Shown here: piece after piece, positions 23,823-33,332 of the stretch
Layout of the letters: each line of letters opens with the position of its first letter
How positions within the stretch are numbered: position 1 is the first letter of the stretch
From: an uncultured bacterium
Lineage (GTDB): Bacteria > Actinomycetota > Coriobacteriia > Coriobacteriales > Coriobacteriaceae
Reading direction: 5' to 3'
Length of the DNA stretch: 64,000 nt
Assembly: GCA_905215815.1 (NCBI GenBank)
Contig: CAJMRN010000001.1
Location: 37,463-101,462 of the forward strand
Program-made: the position numbers and the translations under genes
Notes under the pieces: model-generated
Told to the model about the DNA's origin: nothing
Databases searched by the model: none
Seen by the model: the letters and a program-made list of their open reading frames with translations, nothing else

Positions 23823-24740
23823 CTATTTTTGAAAAAGTTGGCGAGCATTTTCCCAAGCGGCCTGCGCAATCGTCTCAGCATCCTCACCGGTACGATCGAC
23901 ACGGTCGTTGACCAGCGTGTTTGCCGTGATAGAAATCATTGCCGGCTCGCACTCAAGACCACGAATGGGCTCCGGCGCCATATACGGGCAATCCGTCTCA
24001 AACAAAATGCGATCGAGCGGAGTTGCCGCAAACGCCTCGCGCACGTCATCGTTACGCTTAAAGGTGGCCGCACCACCATAGGCGATATAGCAGCCCAAAC
24101 CCACAAAGCGCTCCATCGTGGCTCGATCCTCGCCAAAACAGTGCAGCACGCAACCGGCCTGAGGCACACCCACCTCGCGTAGCACGTTGTACGCATCCAC
24201 GTGCGAGGTGCGCTCATCATCTGTGTCCTCGTGTCGCAGGTGCAGCTCCACCGGAACATTGCGGCGCACGGCAACTTCGAGTTGGCGCGCCATACAGTCG
24301 GTCTGCACGCTGTGGGGCGCCGGCGCAATATCGTCGTCGTAATCCATGTGGTAGTCCAGACCGATCTCACCGATACCAGCGCACAAAGGGTCATCGAGCG
24401 CAGCAACAACCTGCGCGTGAATGTCGTCGGTATAATCCGGCGCGCCATAGGGGTGAACGCCAGCGAGATACTTGATCTGCGGAATATCCCGCATCGGTAG
24501 AATTTCGCGCACGAGCCAGTCGCTATAGTCCGTCACGCTGCGCTTGTCGGCGATGGGGTCGAGCATCGTCACCAGCAGGTCGACGCCCGCAGCCTTGGCG
24601 CGCAGGAGCGTCTCGGGCACATCCTTGCCCCAGAACGAAAGCAGATGCGCATGTGTGTCGGCAAGCGGTGCCAAGGGCACGGGACAAGCAACCGTCTTCT
24701 TTTTCTTGGTAAACGTCACGCGTTCGGCATTAGGCGTCAT
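23823..24740 (-). CDS. tatD: TatD-family metal-dependent hydrolase
   Basis: The 305-residue TIM-barrel protein has H30 and H32 (ADTHAHLL), the Glu of GIGEIGLDYH, His residues in VELHLRHEDTDD and VLHCFGED, and ILFETDCPYMAP. TatD enzymes are 3'-5' exonucleases or deoxyribonucleases. The N-terminus has a lysine-rich extension of about 20 residues. Its start overlaps the rsmA stop region by 11 bp, so it is translationally coupled to rsmA, part of a metG-rsmA-tatD cluster common in Gram-positives. Confidence 0.88.
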   Translation of the reverse strand: MTPNAERVTFTKKKKTVACPVPLAPLADTHAHLLSFWGKDVPETLLRAKAAGVDLLVTMLDPIADKRSVTDYSDWLVREILPMRDIPQIKYLAGVHPYGAPDYTDDIHAQVVAALDDPLCAGIGEIGLDYHMDYDDDIAPAPHSVQTDCMARQLEVAVRRNVPVELHLRHEDTDDERTSHVDAYNVLREVGVPQAGCVLHCFGEDRATMERFVGLGCYIAYGGAATFKRNDDVREAFAATPLDRILFETDCPYMAPEPIRGLECEPAMISITANTLVNDRVDRTGEDAETIAQAAWENARQLFQK

Positions 24741-25590
24741 GGATTAGCTCCCGGGCCAGACGGACAAAGTCGGCAACATCGAGCGTCTCGGCGCGCGTGG
24801 TGGGTGAGATACCGCAAGCCTCAAAGGCGGCATCGAGCACGTCCTTGGCAAAGCCGTTGGCGCTCATGGAATTGCGGATGGTCTTGCGACGCTGAGCAAA
24901 TGCGGCGTCAATCACGCGGGCCACAAACTCGCGATCGAGTCCTTCGGGCACCACGCCGTCAACACGGTCGATACGCACGACGGCCGAGTCCACGTGCGGT
25001 GCCGGCATAAAGCAACGCGGCGGCACCTCAAAGCGACCCGTCACCTGCGCATACAGGCCGAGCTTTGCCGTATAGCCGCCATAGGTCTTATTGCCCGGCA
25101 CTGCGGCAATGCGATCGGCAACCTCCTTTTGAACCATGACGACGGCGCGCTTGAGCGCGGGCATCGTCTGGAAGAACTGCAGGATGATCGTCGCCGCCAC
25201 GTTATAGGGCAGGTTCGCGACAAATACCGTCGGCTCACCGCCCGCAACCTGCTCAATCTGCTCCGGCGTCACCCTGAGCGCGTCGCCCATGATAAAGCGG
25301 AAGTTGGCGTAGTCAGCGGCATGGGCATCGAGCACCGGCTCGAGCTCGGGGTCGGCCTCGATCGACGTGACGCACGCCGCCTCCTGCAGCAGCGCAAGCG
25401 TGAGCGTACCAACGCCCGGACCGACCTCGAGCACGCGCTCATCGCCCGCAAGCTCGGAAAGCTCGCAAATGCGCTCAATTACATGGTTGTCGATCAGGAA
25501 GTTCTGGCCCAGGCGATGCTTGGTCGCAAGGCCAAACTCCTCCAGCAGCTCCCTTGTTGCCGTGGGGTTTGCCAAAGGCGAAGTTGTCAT
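24730..25590 (-). CDS. rsmA: 16S rRNA dimethyladenosine transferase
   Basis: RsmA (KsgA) dimethylates A1518 and A1519 of 16S rRNA. The 286-residue protein has HRLGQNFLID, the SAM motif LEVGPGVGTLT, the catalytic NLPYN (VANLPYNVAA) and the C-terminal FAQRRKTIRNSM helix. It lies 107 bp after metG and overlaps tatD. Confidence 0.95.
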   Translation of the reverse strand: MTTSPLANPTATRELLEEFGLATKHRLGQNFLIDNHVIERICELSELAGDERVLEVGPGVGTLTLALLQEAACVTSIEADPELEPVLDAHAADYANFRFIMGDALRVTPEQIEQVAGGEPTVFVANLPYNVAATIILQFFQTMPALKRAVVMVQKEVADRIAAVPGNKTYGGYTAKLGLYAQVTGRFEVPPRCFMPAPHVDSAVVRIDRVDGVVPEGLDREFVARVIDAAFAQRRKTIRNSMSANGFAKDVLDAAFEACGISPTTRAETLDVADFVRLARELIHDA

Positions 25591-25697
25591 AGTTGCCTCC
25601 TTAGCATGGTGGCGGCGTCTTGAAACAAAAGGGCATGGACCGTTGCGGCCATGCCCTTACATCTAAACAGCAAATTGCCGATATGGCGCGCGGCGGC

Positions 25698-27299
25698 TTA
25701 GCCCAGACGCGGGAACAGCGGCTCGCCCTTCTCGACGGGCTGACCACCGGCAAGCAAGCCCCAAGTGCAAATGCCCTTGAGGTCGTCGCTCGCGGCCTCG
25801 TCCTCGCAGGACAGGCGGCGCAGGACCTCGGCAGAGGTCTGAGGCATGAGCGGCATCAGCAGGTGAGCGGCGATGCGGATGGCCTCGAGCAGGTTGTAGA
25901 TCACAAATGCCAGCTCGTCAGCCTTGGCCTCGTCCTTGGCAAGCGCCCAGGGCTCAGAGTCCTCGATGTAGTGGTTGGCGGCGTGGATGAGCTCCATGAC
26001 CTCGTCCTTAGCTCCACCGTAATCGAGCACGTCCATCTTGGCCATGTAGCGCTCGACCAGGCCATCGGCGATCTTTGCCAGCGGGTTGTCGAACGCATCG
26101 AACGACGCGGGCTTGGCGGGCGCGCAACCGTCAAAGTACTTGCCGCTCATGTTGAGCGAACGCGAGATCAGGTTGCCCCAGCTGTTGGCCAGGTCGGCGT
26201 TGTAGACCTGCTCCATGCGATCGAAGCTGATGGCACCGTCGGTGCCGGGGACGACGTCGGTCATAAAGTAGTAGCGATAGCCCTCGACGCCTAGCATGTC
26301 GATAACGTCCTGCGGAGCGATGGCGTTGCCGCGGCTCTTGGACATCTTCTCGGCCTTGCCGGTCTCGGCATTGCGCACGGTCAGGAAGCCGTGGGCAAAG
26401 ACATGCTCGGGCAGAGCCTCGCCGATGGCCATGAGCATGGCGGGCCAAATGACGCAGTGGAAGCGGATGATGTCTTTACCCACGATGTGGAACTGCGCAG
26501 GCCAGCGATAGGCCAGCTCGGCACGCGCCTCGTCGGTGTCGACACCGTAGCCGACGGCCGTCATATAGTTGAGCAGCGCATCGAACCACACGTAGGTCAC
26601 GTGACCCTCGTCAAACGGGACCTGAATGCCCCAGTCAAAGCTCGTGCGGCTCACGGAAAGGTCGTTAAGGCCGCCCTCGACAAAGCTGCGCACCTCGTTC
26701 ATGCGGAACGCAGGCTCGACAAAGTCGGGGTGCTCGTCATAGAGCTTGAGCAGCTTGTCCTGGAAAGCGGAAAGCTTAAAGAAGTAGGACTCCTCCTGCA
26801 CGCGCTCAAGCGGACGGTGGCAGTCGGGGCACAGGTGCTGGCCGACGCTGCCGTACTCCTCGTCGCCCTTCTGGACCTGCGTATCGGTGAAGTAGGTCTC
26901 GTCAGGCACGCAATACCAGCCGTCGTAGCTGCCCTTATACAGGTAACCGGACTCCTTCATGCGCTCCCACAGGTACTGCACGGCATGATGCTGGCGCGGC
27001 TCGGTGGTGCGGATGAAGTCGTCGTTGGAAATCTCGAGCTTGTTCCAAAGCTCCTTGAAGTGCGGGGCCTGGCTGTCGGTCCACTCCTGCGGCGTCATGC
27101 CATGCTTGGCTGCGGCCTCGGCGACCTTCTCGCCGTGCTCGTCCATGCCGGTCAGGAACTTGACGTTATAGCCGGCGGAGCGGCGATAGCGAGCCTGAAC
27201 ATCGGCGATGATGGTGGAATAAGCCGTGCCCAGGTGCGGATCGGCGTTGACGTAGTAGATGGGCGTCGTGATAAAGAACGAAGGTTTGCTTTGATCCAT
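25698..27299 (-). CDS. metG: Methionyl-tRNA synthetase
   Basis: This class I synthetase has the HIGH-type motif as DPHLGTAYS and KMSKS as EKMSKSRGN. At 533 residues it lacks the C-terminal EMAP-like tRNA-binding domain. The connective region has one visible Cys pair (CPDCHRPL). The start at 27299 gives MDQSKPSFFITTPIYYVNAD, the normal N-terminus. I see no T-box or S-box in the 69 bp before the gene. Confidence 0.95.
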   Translation of the reverse strand: MDQSKPSFFITTPIYYVNADPHLGTAYSTIIADVQARYRRSAGYNVKFLTGMDEHGEKVAEAAAKHGMTPQEWTDSQAPHFKELWNKLEISNDDFIRTTEPRQHHAVQYLWERMKESGYLYKGSYDGWYCVPDETYFTDTQVQKGDEEYGSVGQHLCPDCHRPLERVQEESYFFKLSAFQDKLLKLYDEHPDFVEPAFRMNEVRSFVEGGLNDLSVSRTSFDWGIQVPFDEGHVTYVWFDALLNYMTAVGYGVDTDEARAELAYRWPAQFHIVGKDIIRFHCVIWPAMLMAIGEALPEHVFAHGFLTVRNAETGKAEKMSKSRGNAIAPQDVIDMLGVEGYRYYFMTDVVPGTDGAISFDRMEQVYNADLANSWGNLISRSLNMSGKYFDGCAPAKPASFDAFDNPLAKIADGLVERYMAKMDVLDYGGAKDEVMELIHAANHYIEDSEPWALAKDEAKADELAFVIYNLLEAIRIAAHLLMPLMPQTSAEVLRRLSCEDEAASDDLKGICTWGLLAGGQPVEKGEPLFPRLG

Positions 27300-27368
27300 G
27301 GGGTTTGTCCTCCAGAAAAACGTTGCATACAGGGGATGATTCTAGCGCAAGGGCTGGATATCCTCCAT

Positions 27369-28247
27369 CTATTGCATATCGAGCACCATGGCATAGACAT
27401 CGCGCTTGCGGCGCGAATACTTCTGAGACAGGCGCTTGGCCACCGCAGAGGCGGGCTCCCCCTCCTCAAGCGCGGCGCGGATATCCTCGCGCAGGGCCTC
27501 GTCGGGATCCGCTGCCGCGGCGCCAACCGGCACGATGCCGGCCTCCTCATCCTCGCTCGGCGGCGCGATGATCAGCGCAATCTCGCCCTTTACCTCGCCG
27601 CGAGCACGCAGCTCCTCGGCAAGCTGGGCGGCGGGTCCGCGCAAGACTTCCTCGTGCAGCTTGGTGAGTTCGCGGCAGACGGCAACCTCACGCTGGGGAA
27701 AGACCTCTGTCACGGCCTCGAGCGTCGCCACGATGCGATGTGGAGACTCGTAGAAGATGAGTGCGCCGGGCACCACGGCAAGGCGCTGCAAACGGCGCAC
27801 ACGGTCGCCGTGCTTTCGGCCCAAAAAGCCCTCGAAGAAAAAATGCTCGCAGGGAATGCCGGACGAAACGAGTGCCGTGACGCAAGCAGAGGGCCCAGGA
27901 ATAACTTCGACGGGCACATCGGCCTCACGCGCCGCCTCGACCAGCGCCTGGCCGGGATCGGACACGCTCGGCATGCCGGCGTCCGAGGCAAAGGCGAGGG
28001 TCTCCCCCGCCAGCAGACGGTCGACCAGGCCGGCGGCGCGGCTGGCAATCACATTCTCGTCGCAACGGACAAGCGGCTTGGAAATGCCCAGGTGCATCAG
28101 CAGCTTTGACGTCACACGCGTGTCTTCGCAGCAAATGGCATCGGCGGCGGCAAAGGCCTCGCCAACGCGCGGGGACAGGTCACCCAAGTTGCCGATGGGC
28201 GTGCCGACCACATAGAGTTTGCCCGTATGGGCGCTGTTTTGCGTCAT
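27369..28247 (-). CDS. rsmI: 16S rRNA (cytidine1402-2'-O)-methyltransferase
   Basis: The 292-residue protein belongs to the tetrapyrrole-methylase fold: LYVVGTPIGNLGDLSPRV, FASDAGMPSVSDPG and FYESPHRIVATLEA are the RsmI signatures. An acidic linker (EDEEAG...) precedes a C-terminal helical region (KRLSQKYSRRKRDVY). It lies just upstream of metG in the same direction. Confidence 0.94.
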   Translation of the reverse strand: MTQNSAHTGKLYVVGTPIGNLGDLSPRVGEAFAAADAICCEDTRVTSKLLMHLGISKPLVRCDENVIASRAAGLVDRLLAGETLAFASDAGMPSVSDPGQALVEAAREADVPVEVIPGPSACVTALVSSGIPCEHFFFEGFLGRKHGDRVRRLQRLAVVPGALIFYESPHRIVATLEAVTEVFPQREVAVCRELTKLHEEVLRGPAAQLAEELRARGEVKGEIALIIAPPSEDEEAGIVPVGAAAADPDEALREDIRAALEEGEPASAVAKRLSQKYSRRKRDVYAMVLDMQ

Positions 28248-28253
28248 ATCAAC

Positions 28254-29315
28254 CTATTCAATCATGCCGCGCTCGAGCGTACCGAGCGCCGCGCGGGCGT
28301 CCCATGCTGCAATGCGCTTCTCGGTCTTCCACGTTTGGAAGAACCAACCGGCAGCCGGCGCAAACGAAGCCAGCTGGTTGGCAATAAACACGCGCTCGTA
28401 GGCATTGCGGCCCTCGGGCGTAACCGACGAGTTGGCAAAGATCGCCGCGCCCGACCATTCGCCCACCAGCACGGGGAACCCTGTCGAAATCGCTTCTTTA
28501 AGCTCGCGCTTGTTACGCGAAATCGCCGTCGTCAGCCCGCGGGGGCTCGTGATGTCGAGCGCATACTCGTCGCGGTAATGGTACAGGTGAAGGTCCATGT
28601 AGACGTTCTTGTACTTGGCGCCGCGCATAAAATGCTTCCACTCGCTGGGATGCCCCGACGACGAGAAAACGACGATCTTATCCTCGGGCATATACGAACG
28701 GACGAGCTCGTAGGCATCGCGATAGAAATTGCGCAGGTAGTGGGCCGGAATGCCATCCGTCATGGTAAAGAGGCTCTTGCGGACGCTCATCTGCGGCGTG
28801 TCCAGCAGCTCAATGCCCAGCAGGCTCTCGGCCTCGCCGTAGCGATCGGCCAGGCGCTCGAGCACGTCGAGTGCGACATGACGGCCGTTGGTGGACGAAT
28901 GCCACTCGGCAACAGCCTCTGGCGTGGTGGGCGAATCATTGGAATCGCCCTGGCCACCGGGCACAGTCGCCAGATCGAGCAGCACGCGGATGTCATACTT
29001 GGCAGCCCACTCAATTGCACGGTCGATGTAGTCGACAACCGAGATGTAGGACGCATCGGACTCCTGCGAACCAAAGGCATACCAGGGCACCGGCAGACGC
29101 ACGGCATTGAGGCCAATCTGCGCCATGCGGCGAAAATCGTCCTCGCTCACAAACGTCTCGTAATGACGGCGCATGCGCTCATTATAGGCGGCGGTGCCCA
29201 TGGCCTCCTGCAGCTCGGCCGCGTTGGATGCACCGGTCGCCGCATATAGCGACGGGGTCACCCAAGGCTCGGGAATAAACCAGCCAGAGAGATTAACGCC
29301 GAGTATCCTCTCCAT
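28254..29315 (-). CDS. GH5-like glycosidase with an altered active site
   Basis: The 353-residue protein starts MERILGVNLSGWFIPEPWVT, very close to the GVNLGGWL-EPWITPSL start of GH5 exo-1,3-beta-glucanases. LNAVRLPVPWYAF, HLYHYRD and VLVGEWSGA (nucleophile Glu) align with the family. The acid/base motif, normally IELLNEP, here reads IELLDTP (residues 169-174), so the catalytic Glu is Thr; the usual DLHGAPGSQ is DLATVPGGQ. No signal peptide is present. It may be an inactive or repurposed carbohydrate-binding protein, or use another acid. It ends 6 bp before rsmI begins. Confidence 0.8.
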   Translation of the reverse strand: MERILGVNLSGWFIPEPWVTPSLYAATGASNAAELQEAMGTAAYNERMRRHYETFVSEDDFRRMAQIGLNAVRLPVPWYAFGSQESDASYISVVDYIDRAIEWAAKYDIRVLLDLATVPGGQGDSNDSPTTPEAVAEWHSSTNGRHVALDVLERLADRYGEAESLLGIELLDTPQMSVRKSLFTMTDGIPAHYLRNFYRDAYELVRSYMPEDKIVVFSSSGHPSEWKHFMRGAKYKNVYMDLHLYHYRDEYALDITSPRGLTTAISRNKRELKEAISTGFPVLVGEWSGAAIFANSSVTPEGRNAYERVFIANQLASFAPAAGWFFQTWKTEKRIAAWDARAALGTLERGMIE

Positions 29316-29566
29316 CACTGCCCCCTTCGGATCGTGCAGGTCGAGCCTGCATCGTATTGCATAGGAAAAGTATCGTTTTGAGTATACCCGCGCGTGCGGA
29401 CAGACGACCGAACGGTCTGCAAAGTGGCGCAAAAGCGGGAGGAATGTCTGGGGCGGGCCCGAGCTAGTGCGCCGAGATGTGCACGCACGTCGGAAGCAAG
29501 CGCCGGAAAGCGCATCCCGCTCTAAAGCCCAATTCTGGGATGCATTTTCCGCGGAACCCTACATAA

Positions 29567-29594
29567 AAGAAAAGGACCCCTTTGCAGAGGTCCT
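29567..29594 (-). terminator. tRNA-Phe terminator
   Basis: AGGACC (29573-29578) pairs with GGTCCT (29589-29594); TTTTCTTTT follows on the minus strand. Confidence 0.65.
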
Positions 29595-29607
29595 CGTCAA
29601 TTCAAGG

Positions 29608-29680
<73 letters not shown>

Positions 29681-29712
29681 ATTTGAGGTGTGCCTTGTTT
29701 CAAGGCTTGATT

Positions 29713-29740
29713 AGTATAACCAAGGACGCGCTCCGGTCAA
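29713..29740 (-). promoter_or_regulatory. tRNA-Phe promoter
   Basis: TTGACC (29735-29740) and TATACT (29713-29718) on the minus strand are 16 bp apart. Confidence 0.78.
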
Positions 29741-29850
29741 CCGAGAATTTGAAAAAAGTTTTTGAGCACGACGTCATCCACAAGTCCGACCCTATAGAAC
29801 AGCACGTTGGAGACATCAACCCGCCGCAAGAAGTTTTTCGCTCAGGGCCT

Positions 29851-30210
29851 TCAAGCCGGCACTCGTTGCAAGACAGTGAGTGATACAAGAATTGAAGGGC
29901 GTTCCAGTACCGCCCAGGCACCGGGACAGGAACGCATGCGCCAGGGGCGGACGTTTTCGTAGCGCGCGAGAATGTTGCCGCTACGGTCGATAAAGGCAAT
30001 GTCGATGGGGTAGGCCATAAAGCAGGTGTGGACCGAAGAGCAGCGTGGGAACGCCATGACGAGCGGCAACCCGTTTGCGGCAATCGGCGACCGTCCCAGC
30101 ATGCCGCGCAGGCGCACGGCAAACGACTCCGCCACCACAAACTCGGCAGGCGTCCAACCCAGCCTGTTGAGCGCCCGCGCGTAGGCAATGTAGGATGAGA
30201 CCGCGGTCAC
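29851..30210 (-). CDS. DUF192 family protein at the end of the Tad operon
   Basis: The 119-residue protein contains RLRGMLGR and CSSVHTCFMAYPIDIAFIDR, the hallmark of DUF192 (normally xxxHTxxMxxPIDvxFlD). Its function is unknown. The GTG start (30208-30210) overlaps the preceding stop codon (GTGA) and follows GGGGGTGG, so it is translated with the TadE-like gene. Members often occur in Tad/pilus gene groups. Confidence 0.82.
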   Translation of the reverse strand: MTAVSSYIAYARALNRLGWTPAEFVVAESFAVRLRGMLGRSPIAANGLPLVMAFPRCSSVHTCFMAYPIDIAFIDRSGNILARYENVRPWRMRSCPGAWAVLERPSILVSLTVLQRVPA

Positions 30211-30683
30211 ATGACCACCCCCGGACGCCACGGGTCAACTGTCACTGCGCGCTCGTGCGACAACTGTGCCGGTGCCCCCAGCGAAACGCCGGCGATGCTG
30301 AGCGAGCTCGGCCACGGCTCGTAGCGCATGGTGCAGGTATAGGTCCTAAACGTACCGGAAAGCGAAAGCAGACCGCCATCCGATGTCGTCGTACCCTGCT
30401 CGCTCGAGACCTCGATCTGCAGGTCATAGCCTTCCATGGCATGTTGAATCTGAGCCTGAACGGTCACGGAGGCATCGATGGAGTCGTCGTCTCCCTCCCC
30501 GCTCGGAGCCACGGCGTGCGCCAGCACGATATCGGGCACCACGCGGTCGAAGCGCGCGACCGCACCGGCAAAGACCATGACGTTGTATACGATAAGCGCC
30601 AGAACCAGCAGGACGGGCGTGACCACGGCCATCTCGACCGTCGCCTGGGCGCGCTCCTCGCGCAGGCGCTTGCGGATACCCAT
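30207..30683 (-). CDS. TadE/TadF-like minor pseudopilin
   Basis: The 158-residue protein begins with a basic stretch and a TadE-type segment (RAQATVEMAVVTPVLLVLAL), where E at +5 after the cleavage-type Ala and a hydrophobic helix fit pilin-like proteins. The remainder is a small extracellular domain with a Cys near TYTCTMRYEPW. Its ATG overlaps the upstream stop codon by one base (TAATG). Confidence 0.8.
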   Translation of the reverse strand: MGIRKRLREERAQATVEMAVVTPVLLVLALIVYNVMVFAGAVARFDRVVPDIVLAHAVAPSGEGDDDSIDASVTVQAQIQHAMEGYDLQIEVSSEQGTTTSDGGLLSLSGTFRTYTCTMRYEPWPSSLSIAGVSLGAPAQLSHERAVTVDPWRPGVVM

Positions 30684-32848
30684 TACGACCCACCGCCCAG
30701 GGCACCCGCCAGCGTGGCAACATCGACGGTAAGTGGGATGGAACCGCCGCCGGGCAGCGGAATCTCCGCTAGCGTGAACACCGTGCCGCTGATAGTGCGC
30801 TCGACTTGATATTCCAACGCCTCGCAAAGTGCCTTGGGGTCGGTCACGCCCAGCGGAATACTTCGTAGCTTGTCCTGCACTTTAGAAAGACCTGTGATGT
30901 CAGACCCAGGGCTCTTAATGACATTGGCGGTGTCGGTCAGCACCGGCTTTCGCAGGCGCAAGTCGCACGGCTCCAAGCCCAGCGCCGCCACGGACGCCGA
31001 AACGGTATCGCCGAGCCACGATGCAATGGAGCCCAGCCCGCCACTGTTCCCTCCCAGGCCATCGATCATCTCATCCATAAGCTCGTCGGCCGAGCCCTGG
31101 ATGTCTCCGTATCCCACAAGCAGCCGTCCCCAAACATCCATGACACCATCGAGTACGCCGGCAACGCCACCCGAACGCTCCTCCAGCGTCGAGAAAAACC
31201 GCGAGAGAACGTTGTTCTGCGCCGTCGCGTCATCGGGCGCCAGCACCGCAGCAGAGATCGCGCCGTGATCGCCAAGCCTGACTGCCGTGTTAAACGAAGA
31301 GTTGAGCTCATCGGGGCTCGAGATGGCACCCGAAACCGCAAAGGCAACCACGCCGTTGCGACCGGGCGGGGCGATACGCGGACGCTCGCCCGAAAGCGCT
31401 TTAATGGCCTGGTCAAACGCGTTGCCCGTACGGTCAGCCTCGTCCTCGGTCTGGCGCATGAGCTCAAGCTCTTTGTTGCGGCATTCGACGTAGTCTTCCA
31501 GAGCGTCTTTGAATCGATCAAAGTGGTACTCGAAGCCGTTTTCGATAGAAGTCGAAGGCGCTGCAACGGCGCCGAGCGACGAAACACCAAAATGGCATCT
31601 GTTGCATTTGTCCTGCCCGTCATAGGCAGCGACCGAGGCTAGCCCGCCTGGCGTCCCTTTCTTATAGTTGGGGCAGCTCGTTCCATAATGCAGATACGTT
31701 TTGCCATCATTGGCACTGGTTGGCCACACCGCATCGGTATAGAGTTCCGTCGCTCGCACCTCGTCAGTGTTGCGCGGCAACAGCGGGATATAGGAAGCGA
31801 CTTCATCTCCGTCCTCGGTTACATATGCACGATTGACCTCTGTACTCGCATAGGTGTAAAACGCCTTGCGCGCCGCCGACTCCGCCTTCGTCTCGACGCT
31901 TGAACCCTGAGGTTTTTCGTCTGCCAGACGCTGACGGTAGTAAGCTTTTGCGCGGTCGAGCGCCACCTGTGGCTCCCACGCAACGCTCGAGGCATAATGC
32001 GGGTTCTGCTCACCTGAGAGCTTTGCCAAGCTCCCCGCGCGTTCCCACATGCATGAACAGCTACCGACCGAAGCCGGAACCGACCCGCCGCAATCCGCAA
32101 GCCAGGCGCGTTCTTTTGCTTTCGCCGTCTCCTCCGAGGCTTTCCGCAGCTCATCTGCTGCGCGTTCCAGATCTTTCGATGTGTCTTTAATCGCATCGGT
32201 CGAAATCTCGGATCCCTCGAGCGCAGCAAAATCCGACTCGGACGTCCTGGGCACGGCAAGCGCCGTACCGGTATAGGTCACGCCCTCGGTATCCTGCGCC
32301 GACACGGCCTGCGTAGCTCGCGCAGCGACCAGATACGGCAGAGCCGTCTCGATTTTCTGCAGGCCCTTGGAGGCGCTTTTGGCAAACTTATTGCGCGTTT
32401 TAATAATCTCGATTCCTGTGTCGACCATATCGCCCGCGGCAAGCTCGGCACCTGGAATAAGAATGGCGACCAAGCCGGCGCCGATCGTAGCAAACCCCGC
32501 CAGCCCCAAACTCAAAATGCTCGCATCCACCACCGTCGCAGCCGTGTGGTAGGACGACACCACATTGGCGCCTGCCAGCGCGCCGCTATCGGCAGCCACC
32601 TGGGTGTCCCCCGCGCGCGACATGCTCCATATCGCCGCCGTCGACGAAAACAGTAGCGTAAGCACCACCAAGATGACCACCGCAGAGGAGAGCGTGGTGT
32701 AGGCACCGTCTTCGATAAACAGGTCGATCCCGGCTCGACCCATAAAGCCGCCCCGCTTGCAGCGAGCATGCGGTCGGCAACGGCACGCCAACCCCCTCGT
32801 CACCTTCAACAGGCAGCGCTTAATCCCATGCAGCAATCCATGAATCAT
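30683..32848 (-). CDS. Large TadG-like surface protein of the Tad locus
   Basis: The 721-residue protein has one N-terminal membrane helix (about residues 50-70, SAVVILVVLTLLFSSTAAIW) followed by QVAADSGALAGANV, the usual TadG/Flp-associated start (AAADAAALAGA). A long extracellular part follows, with Ala/Glu/Lys-rich helices and several Cys (DCGGSVPASVGSCSC; CPNYKKG; CNRCHFG). I start at ATG 32848 because GGAGGGAGACT precedes it, although it overlaps the upstream gene by 29 bp; ATG 32743 is an alternative. Likely exposed or pilus-assembly subunit. Confidence 0.72.
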   Translation of the reverse strand: MIHGLLHGIKRCLLKVTRGLACRCRPHARCKRGGFMGRAGIDLFIEDGAYTTLSSAVVILVVLTLLFSSTAAIWSMSRAGDTQVAADSGALAGANVVSSYHTAATVVDASILSLGLAGFATIGAGLVAILIPGAELAAGDMVDTGIEIIKTRNKFAKSASKGLQKIETALPYLVAARATQAVSAQDTEGVTYTGTALAVPRTSESDFAALEGSEISTDAIKDTSKDLERAADELRKASEETAKAKERAWLADCGGSVPASVGSCSCMWERAGSLAKLSGEQNPHYASSVAWEPQVALDRAKAYYRQRLADEKPQGSSVETKAESAARKAFYTYASTEVNRAYVTEDGDEVASYIPLLPRNTDEVRATELYTDAVWPTSANDGKTYLHYGTSCPNYKKGTPGGLASVAAYDGQDKCNRCHFGVSSLGAVAAPSTSIENGFEYHFDRFKDALEDYVECRNKELELMRQTEDEADRTGNAFDQAIKALSGERPRIAPPGRNGVVAFAVSGAISSPDELNSSFNTAVRLGDHGAISAAVLAPDDATAQNNVLSRFFSTLEERSGGVAGVLDGVMDVWGRLLVGYGDIQGSADELMDEMIDGLGGNSGGLGSIASWLGDTVSASVAALGLEPCDLRLRKPVLTDTANVIKSPGSDITGLSKVQDKLRSIPLGVTDPKALCEALEYQVERTISGTVFTLAEIPLPGGGSIPLTVDVATLAGALGGGS

Positions 32849-33332
32849 AGTCTCCCTCCAGCCACTCGGGACGCGATTGGTACGAGACGTCGACCTTAAG
32901 CTCGACATAACCGTTTTGGCCTGCACTACCCATAGCCTGCGCAAACGCGCCGATCACAGGCAGCGGTTTAACCTCACCGGTAACGGAAACGGACGAGACG
33001 CCGCCCGCGCCGGCCCGGCCAAGCTCGATATCCCACGACAGGGGCCCGCCGGCATGAAAAATCGAAACGTCGGGAACCGCGGCAAGACGGCGGCGGGCGA
33101 ACTCCTTAATATCCTCGTCATTTCCCACCGTCGTCGTGGTCATGAGCCGCGCGGTCTCGGCGGCGGCAGACTCCATGACGGCGCGCGTATAGAGCAGGCA
33201 CACCGGCTGCAGCGCCAACAGGACGAGCGTCAGAAACGTCGGCAGCAGGAACGCCGCCTCGACCGTAGACTGCGCCCGGTCCTCGCGCGCAACATCAATA
33301 CAGCACGATGTCTTTAGCGCCCGCAGCGGCAT
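32820..33332 (-). CDS. TadE-like pseudopilin
   Basis: The 170-residue product contains DRAQSTVEAAFLLPTFLTLV, the TadE signature with the +5 Glu and hydrophobic helix, then an extracellular domain. The start is uncertain: the only in-frame ATG near the upstream gene is 33330-33332, which overlaps the preceding small gene by 38 bp; a non-standard start closer to residue IDVARED is possible. Confidence 0.75.
   Translation of the reverse strand: MPLRALKTSCCIDVAREDRAQSTVEAAFLLPTFLTLVLLALQPVCLLYTRAVMESAAAETARLMTTTTVGNDEDIKEFARRRLAAVPDVSIFHAGGPLSWDIELGRAGAGGVSSVSVTGEVKPLPVIGAFAQAMGSAGQNGYVELKVDVSYQSRPEWLEGDYDSWIAAWD

Noticed and set aside
27300..27368. T-box or S-box upstream of metG
   Set aside because: The gap is only 69 bp and has no T-box core or SAM-riboswitch sequence.
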